From assembly GCA_038040325.1 (NCBI GenBank), contig JBBPIM010000032.1, positions 1-22,845 on the forward strand: DNA of 22,845 nt. Reading direction: 5' to 3'. Origin of the DNA: Mayfieldus profundus. GTDB lineage: Bacteria > Actinomycetota > Thermoleophilia > Solirubrobacterales > 70-9. The position numbers were made by a program, and so were the translations under genes. The notes beneath the pieces are model-generated. The model was given only the letters and a program-made list of their open reading frames with translations. It ran no database searches and was not told where the DNA came from. Of the stretch, positions 1-7,171 are shown piece after piece (position 1 is the first letter of the stretch; each line of letters starts with the position of its first letter).

Positions 1-90
1 CGCACCCACCTGCACAACGTCTACGGCAAGATCGGCGCCGTGGATCGCGCCCAGGCCGTCCTCACGGCCCACGACCGCGGCTGGATCTAG
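1..90 (+). CDS. LuxR-type DNA-binding response regulator, C-terminal fragment
   Basis: The window opens inside a reading frame that gives 29 residues and ends at TAG (88-90). The residues RTHLHNVYGKIGAVDRAQAV match the recognition helix and last helix of a LuxR/NarL (GerE) helix-turn-helix, where 'VRTHLHNVYGKLG..DRAQAV' is typical. Only this tail is visible, so the sensory or receiver part and the target genes cannot be judged. It converges on another LuxR-type regulator with a 15-base gap. The two may belong to the same signalling neighbourhood, but nothing here proves it. Confidence 0.75.
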   Translation, partial: RTHLHNVYGKIGAVDRAQAVLTAHDRGWI

Positions 91-105
91 GCGACACGCT
101 CGCCG

Positions 106-807
106 CTATTCGATCAGCGACTCGCGCAGGGCGATCGCGACGGCGTGCGCACGGTTGCGCGCGGCGAGGCGGGCGAGGATGTTCTTGGTGTGGGTCTTGA
201 TGGTCTGCTCGCTGAGCCCGAGCCGCTCGGCCGCGATCGTGGTCGACTCGCCGTCGGCCAGCATCTGAAGCAGCTGGCGCTGGCGGCGGGTGAGCTTGCC
301 AGGGCTGCCGGGGGGTGGGACGGCCGGATCGACGAAGCGCTCCTGCTGGAGAGCCGCGGAGACCGCGTCGCGCAGCTGCTCCGCCCCGGCGCCGCGGCTG
401 ACGTAGGCGCTCGCCCCGGCTGAGAGCGCTTCGCTGGCGAGGTGGCGCTCTGCACGGTCGCCGTGGGCGACGATCCCGAGCGCCGGCTCGGCCTTGCGCA
501 ACTCGCGTATCGCCTCGTTGCCGCTCAGCTCGTCGTCGTTGCCGTCGGTGGGTGACCGATAGTCGATCACTGCGACGTCGAAATCGCCGACGTCGCGGAC
601 GCGATCAATGGCTTCACAGCGCGAGTCGAGTTCCTCCACCTCGAAGCTGTCGTCCAGTGCACCGCGCAGCCCGAGCCTCACGAGGGGCTGCGCCTCCACG
701 ACAAGACAGCGAGGTTGGTCGCTCAGGACTGCTCCGATCTCCAGTACCGCCGGGATACCCCGGTCGACGGACAGGGACACCGATCCTAACCAAGCAACGG
801 CCGGCAT
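106..807 (-). CDS. LuxR/NarL-family response regulator with degenerate receiver domain
   Basis: A cytoplasmic transcription regulator of about 233 residues. An N-terminal receiver-like domain begins near 'CLVVEAQPLVRLGL'. A C-terminal GerE helix-turn-helix reads 'KLTRRQRQLLQMLADGEST' and then 'LSEQTIKTHTKNILARL'. The possible phospho-acceptor Asp is kept in 'DVAVIDYRSP'. The usual acidic pair is Glu-Ala, the conserved Ser/Thr appears to be Ala ('GIVAHGD'), and the conserved Lys is Arg ('AYVSRG'). It may therefore act without normal phosphorylation. The frame is open to 876, but that would nearly reach the divergent cymR start, so I chose ATG 807. A later start (GTG at residue 10 from there) is possible. 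The DNA-binding half is certain; the target genes are unknown. Confidence 0.85.
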   Translation of the reverse strand: MPAVAWLGSVSLSVDRGIPAVLEIGAVLSDQPRCLVVEAQPLVRLGLRGALDDSFEVEELDSRCEAIDRVRDVGDFDVAVIDYRSPTDGNDDELSGNEAIRELRKAEPALGIVAHGDRAERHLASEALSAGASAYVSRGAGAEQLRDAVSAALQQERFVDPAVPPPGSPGKLTRRQRQLLQMLADGESTTIAAERLGLSEQTIKTHTKNILARLAARNRAHAVAIALRESLIE

Positions 808-884
808 ACGACCCCAATTTTCGGCCAATCGAGTCCTGCCCCCCGCTCTTTGCGGCGGCCGATCGCTGCGGTACAAAGGGGATC

Positions 885-1283
885 GTGATTTCGGTCACTT
901 CCAAGTCGCGCTACGCGGTGGTCGCAATGGCCGAGCTGGCCCGCTCCGGCGAGCGCCCGGTGCCGATCAAGGAACTGGCGGAGCGCCGTGGCATCCCCGA
1001 GCAGTTCCTCGAGCAGCTGTTCTCGACCCTGCGCCGAGGGGGGCTTCTGACCAGCCACCGGGGGATGAAGGGCGGCTACACGCTGGCGCGCAAGCCCGAG
1101 GAGATCAACGTGCTGGAGGTCGTCCAGGCCCTGGACGGCAAGATCGGCCAGGAGGCCGACGAGGCCGGCGGCATCTGGGCCGAGGGCGTCGGCGCCCTGC
1201 GCGGTGTCTTCAGCCGCACCACGATCGCCGAGATCGCCCGCCGCGAAGCCGAGGAGGCGGGCTCGGGCATGTACCACATCTGA
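885..1283 (+). CDS. cymR: Rrf2-family transcriptional regulator, CymR-like (cysteine metabolism)
   Basis: A 132-residue winged-helix regulator starting at GTG 885. The N-terminal 'TSKSRYAVVAMAELA' and the wing region 'LLTSHRGMKGGYTLA' are Rrf2 hallmarks. It contains no cysteine at all, so it cannot bind an Fe-S cluster as IscR or NsrR do. The second half ('IWAEGVGALRGVF...TTIAEIA') and the last residues 'GMYHI' resemble, from memory, Bacillus CymR, which ends in Phe-Tyr-Ile and senses cysteine through a complex with CysK. It lies 282 bases upstream of cysK and cysE, which fits that role. Rrf2 family membership is clear. The CymR assignment is inferred from absent cysteines, the tail and the neighbours. 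The longer open frame upstream is not coding in appearance. Confidence 0.88.
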   Translation: MISVTSKSRYAVVAMAELARSGERPVPIKELAERRGIPEQFLEQLFSTLRRGGLLTSHRGMKGGYTLARKPEEINVLEVVQALDGKIGQEADEAGGIWAEGVGALRGVFSRTTIAEIARREAEEAGSGMYHI

Positions 1284-1352
1284 GCCAGGCGGTCTTGGAA
1301 GCCGGCCGATCCAGGCCGACCGGAAGGAACTCACGCGGGTAATTGCCGGGCG

Positions 1353-1487
1353 ATGCCGTCAGTGCGCTTCTCCCCGAACGGTGAGGCGATCGCGGTGGTA
1401 CGGGTCGCCGGCAGGCTCGTGCAGTTCACGCTCGTCGACGAGGACGGCGACTGGAAGGTCTCCAAGCCGCTTCCGCAGCGCTCCTGA
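1353..1487 (+). pseudogene. Possible remnant: C-terminal end of an NTF2-like or lipoprotein domain
   Basis: In the 282-base gap between cymR and cysK there is a 44-codon reading frame starting at ATG 1353. Its residues 'AIAVVRVAGRLVQFTLVDED' followed by 'GDWKVSKPLPQ' look like the last two strands of an NTF2-like/SnoaL-type domain. Proteins of that type often end in '...LVREDGRWKV...'. No upstream part of such a domain is present and there is no clear ribosome binding site. It could be the stump of a deleted gene, a real small protein, or chance. It shares the frame of cymR after the cymR stop. The rest of this gap holds a short GC-rich inverted repeat (CAGCC-GA-GGCTG, near 1498) and the cysK promoter. 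Confidence 0.3.
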
Positions 1488-1552
1488 GCGCCTCTCCAGC
1501 CGAGGCTGCGCGGCTGTGGGGGTCGCCATGCGTTTCGACGGCGCCCCTCCGC

Positions 1553-1558
1553 TAGGTT
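1553..1558 (+). promoter_or_regulatory. -10 hexamer of a leaderless cysK promoter
   Basis: TAGGTT ends 7 bases before the cysK ATG (1566), so transcription would start at or next to the start codon. No Shine-Dalgarno lies between. No convincing -35 is visible. The same spacing recurs at other genes in the window. Confidence 0.55.
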
Positions 1559-1565
1559 GGGCACG

Positions 1566-2528
1566 ATGGCGACCGGGTCAGGCACGGACGCCCCGAGCGG
1601 GCTTCGAATCGGAGCTGAGGCGGCTGCGGTGGTCGGCAACACGCCGATGGTCGCGCTGCGCCGTCTCGGCGACGGCCTGGGCGGCGAGGTCTGCGCCAAG
1701 CTCGAGTACTTCAACCCGGGCGGCTCGGTCAAGGATCGGATCGGCGTGTCGATGATCGATGCCGCCGAGGCCGAGGGCCGGATCGAGCCGGGGCGGTCGG
1801 TGATCGTCGAGCCGACCAGCGGCAATACCGGGATCGCGCTGGCGATGGTCTGCGCCGCCCGCGGGTACGAGCTGGTGCTGACCCTGCCCGAGGGGATGAC
1901 CCGTGAGCGATCCCAGCTGCTGCGCGCCTACGGCGCACAGGTCGAGGAGACGCCCTCGCTGGGAGGCATGAACGAGGCGGTCGATCTGGCCCGGAGCATC
2001 GCCGCGGAGCGTGACGCCTTCATCCCACAGCAGTTCTCCAACCCGGCCAATCCGGAGGTGCACCGCCGCACGACCGGCGAGGAGATCTGGGCCGACAGCG
2101 GTGGCGAGGTGGACGCGTTCGTGTGCGGGGTCGGCACGGGCGGAACGCTCACCGGCGTCGGCCAGGCGCTGAAGGAACGCCGCCCGGAGGTCCATGTTGT
2201 GGCGGTGGAGCCGGCAGCCTCGGCTGTGTTGTCCGGCGGCGACCCGGGCCCGCACAAGATCCAGGGGATCGGCGCCGGCTTTGTGCCCGACGTGCTCGAC
2301 CGCTCCGTGATCGACGAGGTGATCGCGGTTTCCGACGACGACGCGCTGGAGATGGCCGAGCGGGCGGCCCGCCGCGAGGGCCTGCTGGTCGGCTTCTCCG
2401 CGGGGGCGGCGATCCACGCGGCGCTGGAGCTTGCGGGCCGCCCCGAGTTCGAGGCAAAGCGAATCGTCGCGATAGTCGCCGACAGCGGCGAGCGCTACAT
2501 GTCGCTGCCGTTCTTCCCGCGCTCATGA
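1566..2528 (+). CDS. cysK: Cysteine synthase A (O-acetylserine sulfhydrylase)
   Basis: A 320-residue PLP enzyme that replaces the acetate of O-acetyl-L-serine with sulfide to give cysteine. The PLP lysine sits in 'NPGGSVKDRIG' (about residue 56). The substrate-binding loop 'TSGNTGIALA', the phosphate-binding loop 'GVGTGGTLTG' and the C-terminal 'VAIVADSGERYMS' are all present, and the length is normal. ATG 1566 is chosen over the TTG at 1557 because a -10-like hexamer would overlap the latter. It is followed by cysE after 22 bases and preceded by the CymR-like regulator, so substrate supply, synthesis and control sit together. Cystathionine beta-synthase is unlikely given the length and the cysE neighbour. 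Confidence 0.96.
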   Translation: MATGSGTDAPSGLRIGAEAAAVVGNTPMVALRRLGDGLGGEVCAKLEYFNPGGSVKDRIGVSMIDAAEAEGRIEPGRSVIVEPTSGNTGIALAMVCAARGYELVLTLPEGMTRERSQLLRAYGAQVEETPSLGGMNEAVDLARSIAAERDAFIPQQFSNPANPEVHRRTTGEEIWADSGGEVDAFVCGVGTGGTLTGVGQALKERRPEVHVVAVEPAASAVLSGGDPGPHKIQGIGAGFVPDVLDRSVIDEVIAVSDDDALEMAERAARREGLLVGFSAGAAIHAALELAGRPEFEAKRIVAIVADSGERYMSLPFFPRS

Positions 2529-2538
2529 CGCCGCTCCC

Positions 2539-2544
2539 TACCCT
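2539..2544 (+). promoter_or_regulatory. -10 hexamer of a leaderless cysE promoter
   Basis: TACCCT ends 6 bases before ATG 2551, in the 22-base gap after cysK. No Shine-Dalgarno is present. cysE may therefore have its own start site as well as read-through from cysK. Confidence 0.45.
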
Positions 2545-2550
2545 TTAGCC

Positions 2551-3288
2551 ATGTTCGGAATGGGGACACTGCGCCGGGTGATCCGCGAGGTCGGCTCCGA
2601 TGTTGCCACCGCGCGCGAGCGCGACCCCGCCGCGCGCAAGGCCGACACCGTGGAGATCCTCAGCAGTTGGGCCGGGGTCCAGGCCCTGCTGGCTCACCGC
2701 CTCGCCCACGTCCTGAACGAGGCCGACGTGCCGCTGGCGCCGATGGCGATCGCCTATCTGAGCCGTGCGGTGACCGGAATCGAGATCCACCCGGCGGCGC
2801 GGATCGGCAACGACTTCTTCATCGACCACGGGTCCGGTGTGGTGATCGGCGAGACGGCCGAGATCGGCGACCGCGTCACCCTCTATCAGGGCGTCACCCT
2901 CGGCGGCACCGGCTTTCAGCGCGGCAAGCGCCACCCGACGGTCGGCGACAACGTGACGGTCGGCTCCGGCGCCAAGCTGCTGGGCCCGATCGAGGTCGGC
3001 CACGGTGCCAAGGTCGGCGCCAACACGGTGGTGGTCGAGGACGTTCCGCCCAACTCCACCGTGGTGGGCAACCCCGGTCACACGGTGCGGGTCGAGGGGC
3101 GTAGGACCGAGGGCCCCGACGCGGACTGGATCCACCTGCCCGACCCGATCGCCGACGCGATCAAGGCGTTGTCGGAGCGGATCGCCGCGCTCGAGGAGCG
3201 CGTCGCCGAGCTGGCGGGCGAGGACAAGCCCGATTCGCGGGTGCGCCCGCTGCGCGAGCGCAAGGGACGCTCCTCGGCGGGCGGCTGA
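2551..3288 (+). CDS. cysE: Serine O-acetyltransferase
   Basis: A 245-residue enzyme that acetylates L-serine with acetyl-CoA, the first step of cysteine synthesis. A helical N-terminal part (about 1-75) is followed by a left-handed beta-helix of hexapeptide repeats (about 76-182). That part carries the catalytic 'FFIDHGSG' (Asp92-His93), 'GETAEIGDRVTLYQGVTLGG' and the loop 'GKRHPT'. After the helix comes an unusual tail: a short predicted coiled coil (about 197-225, 'ALSERIAALEERVAELAG') and a basic end finishing in Ser-Ala-Gly-Gly. Classical enzymes that dock into CysK end in Ile, and this one does not. ATG 2551 fits the -10 spacing; an in-frame ATG at 2560 is an alternative. Confidence 0.95.
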   Translation: MFGMGTLRRVIREVGSDVATARERDPAARKADTVEILSSWAGVQALLAHRLAHVLNEADVPLAPMAIAYLSRAVTGIEIHPAARIGNDFFIDHGSGVVIGETAEIGDRVTLYQGVTLGGTGFQRGKRHPTVGDNVTVGSGAKLLGPIEVGHGAKVGANTVVVEDVPPNSTVVGNPGHTVRVEGRRTEGPDADWIHLPDPIADAIKALSERIAALEERVAELAGEDKPDSRVRPLRERKGRSSAGG

Positions 3289-3319
3289 CCGCCGGCTCGG
3301 CGCCGCCCGCGCCGCCGGA

Positions 3320-3325
3320 TATCTT
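3320..3325 (+). promoter_or_regulatory. -10 hexamer of a leaderless pcrA promoter
   Basis: TATCTT ends 6 bases before GTG 3332 in the 43-base gap after cysE. There is no Shine-Dalgarno. It decides the GTG start of the helicase gene, whose frame is open far upstream across cysE. Confidence 0.55.
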
Positions 3326-3331
3326 GGGGCG

Positions 3332-5575
3332 GTGAGCAACCTCACCGAATCCGACGCCCAGCCCGAGCTGCGCGGCGCCCCGACCGAGCCCGGCGCCGAC
3401 CGGGTCGAGCGATTGCTGGCGGAGCTCAACGACGCCCAGAGAGCGGCCGTCACCCACGGAGAGGGACCGCTGCTGGTCCTGGCCGGAGCCGGTTCGGGCA
3501 AGACGCGGGTGCTGACCCATCGAATCGCCTACCTGCTGGCCACCGGCCGGGCCCGGCCCGGAGAGATCCTCGCGATCACCTTCACCAACAAGGCCGCCCA
3601 GGAGATGCGTGAGCGGGTCGAGCGCCTGGTCGGCCGCGCCACCCGCGCGATGTGGGTGATGACCTTCCACGCGGCCTGCGCGCGGATCATGCGCGCCGAG
3701 GCGGAGCGGCTCGGCTACTCGCGCGGGTTCACGATCTACGACGAGGCCGACTCGCTGCGGATGATCAAGCGCTGCATGGAGGAGCTCGAGGTTGACCCCA
3801 AGCGCTTCCCTCCGCGCGCGATCCGGGCCCAGATCTCCGGGGCCAAGAACAAGCTGCTCGACCCGGCCTCGTTCGCCGAGGACCAGAGCTCGGTGTTCGA
3901 GGAGACGGCGGCCGACGTCTACACCGTTTACGAGAAGCGCATGCTCGAGGCCAACGCGATGGACTTCGACGACCTGCTGGTGCGTACGGTCAACGTGCTG
4001 GAGCTGTTCGAGCCGGCTCGCGACCGCTGGCGTCGCGCCTTCGGCCAGGTCTTGGTCGACGAGTACCAGGACACCAACCAAGCCCAGTACCGGCTGCTGC
4101 AACTGCTCGCCGAGGAGCACCGCAACCTGTTCGTTGTCGGGGACGACGCCCAGTCGATCTACAGCTTCCGCCACGCCGACATCCGCAACATCCTCGACTT
4201 CGAGCGCGATTTCCCGGATGCTGAGGTGGTCAAGCTGGAGCAGAACTACCGATCCACCCAGACGATTCTCTCGGCGACCAACGCACTGATCGCCAACAAC
4301 AAGGACAACCGCCCCAAGCGTCTGTTCACCAACGGCGCCCAGGGCACGCCGGTCGAAGTAGCCCAACTCGGCGACGAGCACGAGGAGGCGCGCTGGGTTG
4401 CCGGCGAGGTGGAGCGGCTGATCGGCGAGGAGAACGTCGCCCGCGACGAGATCGCGGTCTTCTACCGCACCAACGCGATGAGCAGGGTGCTGGAGGACAC
4501 CCTGGTCCGCTTCGAGATGCCCTACCAGGTGATCGGCGGAACCAAGTTCTACGAGCGGGCCGAGATCAAGGACGCGGTCGCCTACCTCAGCCTGCTGGTC
4601 AACCCCTCCGACGCGATCTCCTTCGGGCGGGTCGTCAACAGCCCCCGGCGCGGGATCGGCAACACCAGCCAGGCGCGGCTGCTCTCGCACGCCAACACCA
4701 CCGGCCTGCCGATTTGGGAGGTGGCGGGCCGTCCCGAGGAGGTGCCGGGGCTGGGGGCGGCGGCGATCAAGGCGGTGTCGCGCTTCCACGAGACGATGGA
4801 GAGCCTGCAGGAGCGTGCCGAGTCGGCGCGGGTTGCGGGGCTGCTGGAGGCGACGCTGCGCGACAGCGGCTACCTGGAGGCCTTGGAGGCCGAGCGAACC
4901 GTGGAGGCGGAAGGCCGGGTGGAGAACCTGCAGGAGCTGATCGGCGTCGCCGCCGAGTTCGATGCCAACCGCGAGCTGGAGGGCGAGGGCGACGTGTCGC
5001 CCCTGGAGGAGTTCCTGCAGCAGATCTCCCTGTACACCGAGCAGGACAGCATCCGCGAGCAGGAGTCGCTGGTGACGCTGATGACGATCCACAACGCCAA
5101 GGGCCTCGAGTACGACGCCGTGTTCATCATCGGCTGCGAGGAGGGCGTGTTCCCGCATATGCGGGCGCTGGAGGAGGGGGGAGAGGAGGAGGAGCGGCGC
5201 CTCTGCTACGTGGGGATGACCCGAGCGCGCAGTCGCCTCTACCTCACCCACGCCCGTGAGCGCCGCATCTTCGGGGGCCGCCGCCAGCCGGGGCTGGTGT
5301 CGCGCTTCGTGGACGAGCTGCCCGAGGAGCTGGTCGAGCGCCACGACACCGCGCCCGGCGCCGCAGCCTGGACAAAGGCGACCGGCGGCGCCGCCCCGAC
5401 CGCCGAGCCGGGGCCGGCGCTTGAGTTGGAGACCGGCGACGACGTCGTCCACGCCAGCTTCGGCGATGGCGTGGTGACAGGGATCGAGCCCGGCGGGGTG
5501 ATCGTGGTGCGCTTCGCCGGCGACCCGCAGGAGCGCAAGCTGATGGCCGACTACGCGCCGATCCGCAAGCGATGA
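3332..5575 (+). CDS. pcrA: ATP-dependent DNA helicase, UvrD/PcrA type
   Basis: A 747-residue superfamily 1A 3'-5' helicase for nucleotide excision repair, mismatch repair and clearing of replication forks. The motifs appear in order. They are Q motif 'LNDAQRAAV', Walker A 'AGAGSGKT' (Lys57), 'ITFTNKAAQEM', Walker B 'VDEYQDTN' (Asp243-Glu244), 'GDDAQSIYSFRHAD', 'QNYRST', 'TIHNAKGLEY' and 'YVGMTRAR'. The C-terminal 45 residues ('GDDVVHASFGDGVVTGIE') form the Tudor-like fold that in PcrA/UvrD binds RNA polymerase. GTG 3332 gives a normal N-terminus; the frame upstream of it is a shadow of cysE. It overlaps folD by 4 bases (ATGA), so the two are probably co-translated. Confidence 0.96.
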   Translation: MSNLTESDAQPELRGAPTEPGADRVERLLAELNDAQRAAVTHGEGPLLVLAGAGSGKTRVLTHRIAYLLATGRARPGEILAITFTNKAAQEMRERVERLVGRATRAMWVMTFHAACARIMRAEAERLGYSRGFTIYDEADSLRMIKRCMEELEVDPKRFPPRAIRAQISGAKNKLLDPASFAEDQSSVFEETAADVYTVYEKRMLEANAMDFDDLLVRTVNVLELFEPARDRWRRAFGQVLVDEYQDTNQAQYRLLQLLAEEHRNLFVVGDDAQSIYSFRHADIRNILDFERDFPDAEVVKLEQNYRSTQTILSATNALIANNKDNRPKRLFTNGAQGTPVEVAQLGDEHEEARWVAGEVERLIGEENVARDEIAVFYRTNAMSRVLEDTLVRFEMPYQVIGGTKFYERAEIKDAVAYLSLLVNPSDAISFGRVVNSPRRGIGNTSQARLLSHANTTGLPIWEVAGRPEEVPGLGAAAIKAVSRFHETMESLQERAESARVAGLLEATLRDSGYLEALEAERTVEAEGRVENLQELIGVAAEFDANRELEGEGDVSPLEEFLQQISLYTEQDSIREQESLVTLMTIHNAKGLEYDAVFIIGCEEGVFPHMRALEEGGEEEERRLCYVGMTRARSRLYLTHARERRIFGGRRQPGLVSRFVDELPEELVERHDTAPGAAAWTKATGGAAPTAEPGPALELETGDDVVHASFGDGVVTGIEPGGVIVVRFAGDPQERKLMADYAPIRKR

Positions 5576-6441
5576 GCGAGGGAACCCGGGTGGGCGCGAA
5601 GATCATCGACGGCAAGGCGGTGGCCGCCGAGGTGCGTGAGCGCGTGCGGGGCGAGGTGGCCGAGTATGCGAAGCACAGCGGCCGCACGCCGGGTCTGGCG
5701 ACGGTGCTGGTCGGCGAGGACCCGGCCTCGCAGATATACGTGCGAAACAAGCACAAGGCCTGCGAGGAGGCGGGGATGCGGTCGCTGCACCACGAGCTGC
5801 CGGCCGAAACGTCCGAGCGGGAGCTGCTGGAGCTTGTCGGCCGCCTCAACGGCGACGACGAAGTGGATGGAATCCTCGTGCAGCTGCCGCTGCCCGACGC
5901 GATCGACGCCGACCGCGTGGTCGCCGCGGTCGAGCACGGCAAGGACGTGGACGGCCTCACCCCGACCAGCGCCGGCCTGCTGGCGAACGGCAACCCCGGC
6001 CTGGTGCCCTGCACCCCGGCCGGCGTGATGGAGCTGCTGCGCCACGAGGGCGTCGAGCTGGAGGGCGCCGAGGCGGTGGTCGTGGGGCGGTCGAAGCTGG
6101 TCGGCCGCCCGCTGGCGAGTCTGCTGCTCGGCGCCAACGCGACCGTGACCACCTGCCATTCCCGTACTCGCGATCTGCCGGGCACCTGCAGCCGCGCCGA
6201 CGTGCTGGTCGCCGCGGTTGGGGTCCCGCGGCTGCTCGGTGCCGACGCGGTCAAGCCGGGGGCAACGGTGATCGACGTCGGCATGAACCGCACGGAGGAC
6301 GGTCTGACAGGCGACGTCGACTTCGAGGCTGCCCGCGAGGTGGCCGGCGCAATCACCCCCGTGCCCGGCGGAGTCGGGCCGATGACGATCGCGATGCTGC
6401 TGGTCAACACCCTCGCCGCCGCCCGTTCCCGCGGCGGCTAA
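5572..6441 (+). CDS. folD: Bifunctional methylenetetrahydrofolate dehydrogenase/methenyltetrahydrofolate cyclohydrolase
   Basis: A 289-residue cytoplasmic enzyme interconverting 5,10-methylene-, methenyl- and 10-formyl-tetrahydrofolate with NADP. Visible signatures are 'PASQIYVRNKHKACEEAG' with the catalytic Tyr56 and Lys60, 'GILVQLPLP', 'DVDGLTP', 'PCTPAGVMELL', the nucleotide-binding 'VVGRSKLVGRPLASLL' and the C-terminal 'PVPGGVGPMTIAMLL'. ATG 5572 overlaps the pcrA stop. An in-frame GTG at 5590 is at least as likely: it has GAGGG seven bases upstream and gives an N-terminus starting at '(M)GAKIIDGK', like E. coli FolD. No terminator is evident in the 63 bases after it. Confidence 0.96.
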   Translation: MSEGTRVGAKIIDGKAVAAEVRERVRGEVAEYAKHSGRTPGLATVLVGEDPASQIYVRNKHKACEEAGMRSLHHELPAETSERELLELVGRLNGDDEVDGILVQLPLPDAIDADRVVAAVEHGKDVDGLTPTSAGLLANGNPGLVPCTPAGVMELLRHEGVELEGAEAVVVGRSKLVGRPLASLLLGANATVTTCHSRTRDLPGTCSRADVLVAAVGVPRLLGADAVKPGATVIDVGMNRTEDGLTGDVDFEAAREVAGAITPVPGGVGPMTIAMLLVNTLAAARSRGG

Positions 6442-6488
6442 CTTTCGACCCCCTCAGGTTGTAGGGTCACGCCGAACCCCCTAGCCCC

Positions 6489-6500
6489 ATGGAGGCATAG
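6489..6500 (+). promoter_or_regulatory. Shine-Dalgarno with overlapping three-codon mini-ORF
   Basis: GGAGG (6491-6495) lies 9 bases before ATG 6505 and is a proper ribosome binding site, unlike most genes here. It is embedded in ATG-GAG-GCA-TAG, a three-codon reading frame out of frame with the gene. That may be chance or may modulate initiation. The mRNA must therefore have a leader. Confidence 0.4.
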
Positions 6501-6504
6501 CCAG

Positions 6505-7116
6505 ATGGACCTAACCAGACTGACCCAGGGCGAAAAGATCGCCGCAGTGTCGGGCGTCTTGCTCTTCATCTTCATGTTCTTCGCATGGTTCGGACTTCCG
6601 AGCGCGGTCGAGCAAGCCGCCGAGCAGGCGAACCAGATCGCTGAGCAGTTCGGTGCGCCGACGGTCGACACCGGAAGCGTCACGGCCAGCGCGTGGGAGT
6701 CGTTCAGCTGGATCGATCTGCTGTTGTTCCTGACCGTGATTGCGGCGGTGACCGCCGCGGTCCTGAAGGGCACCGGCTCGCAGGTTGAGATGCCGACCAC
6801 CGTCATCGTGACCGTGCTGGGTGGTCTCTCCACACTGTTCGTGCTCTACCGGGTCATTGATCCGATCGGGGATGCGTCCCGCAAGCTCGGGCTGTTCCTG
6901 GGACTGCTGGCATCGGCAGGAGTCGCAATCGGCGGCTATATGGCGATGCAGGAGGAGGGCACCTCCTTCGGTGAGGCTGCCGACCGTCTCGGAGGCGGCG
7001 ATGGGCCGGGCGACACTGGAGATCGCCCGAGTCCTTCCCCAAGCGAGCCGCCCTCCGCGCCTCCGCCTCCGCCCCCACCGCCTCCATCCAGCGGCGGAGC
7101 GCCCCCCTCGGCCTAG
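6505..7116 (+). CDS. Four-helix membrane protein with proline-rich C-terminal tail
   Basis: A 203-residue integral membrane protein of unknown function. Likely transmembrane segments are about residues 13-31 ('AAVSGVLLFIFMFFAWFGL'), 70-87 ('WIDLLLFLTVIAAVTAAV'), 97-115 and 128-147 ('LGLFLGLLASAGVAIGGYMA'). Between the first two is a loop of about 40 residues. The last ~50 residues form a disordered acidic/Gly then Ser-Pro tail with a run of nine prolines. A motif 'LFVLYRVIDPIGD' before the fourth helix recurs almost unchanged in the next gene, so the two are tandem paralogues. The start is set by GGAGG nine bases upstream. No enzymatic motif is visible. Confidence 0.85.
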   Translation: MDLTRLTQGEKIAAVSGVLLFIFMFFAWFGLPSAVEQAAEQANQIAEQFGAPTVDTGSVTASAWESFSWIDLLLFLTVIAAVTAAVLKGTGSQVEMPTTVIVTVLGGLSTLFVLYRVIDPIGDASRKLGLFLGLLASAGVAIGGYMAMQEEGTSFGEAADRLGGGDGPGDTGDRPSPSPSEPPSAPPPPPPPPPSSGGAPPSA

Positions 7117-7123
7117 GGAGTTC

Positions 7124-7170
7124 GGGCCGCCCGGGTGCGCCGGCACGGCGCCCCGGGCGGCCCTCTTTTC
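7124..7170 (+). terminator. Very strong intrinsic terminator-like hairpin with T-tract
   Basis: A perfect 12-bp stem, GGGCCGCCCGGG (7124-7135) with CCCGGGCGGCCC (7152-7163), is capped by an inner 6-bp stem GCGCCG/CGGCGC (7137-7142, 7146-7151) with loop GCA. TCTTTTC follows. It sits just after the stop of the upstream membrane protein and ends one base before the GAT-G of the next gene's ATG (7172). Confidence 0.85.
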
Positions 7171-7171
7171 G

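Noticed and set aside
552..884. Longer N-terminus for the CymR-like regulator
   Set aside because: Family members start directly at the 'TSKSRYA' region; the upstream residues are antisense to the response regulator and look random.
3161..5452. 763-codon open frame on the minus strand opposite pcrA
   Set aside because: It is antisense to a gene with all helicase motifs. High GC with G/C third positions leaves long stop-free frames; its residues are low-complexity His/Leu/Arg/Gly with no recognisable domain.
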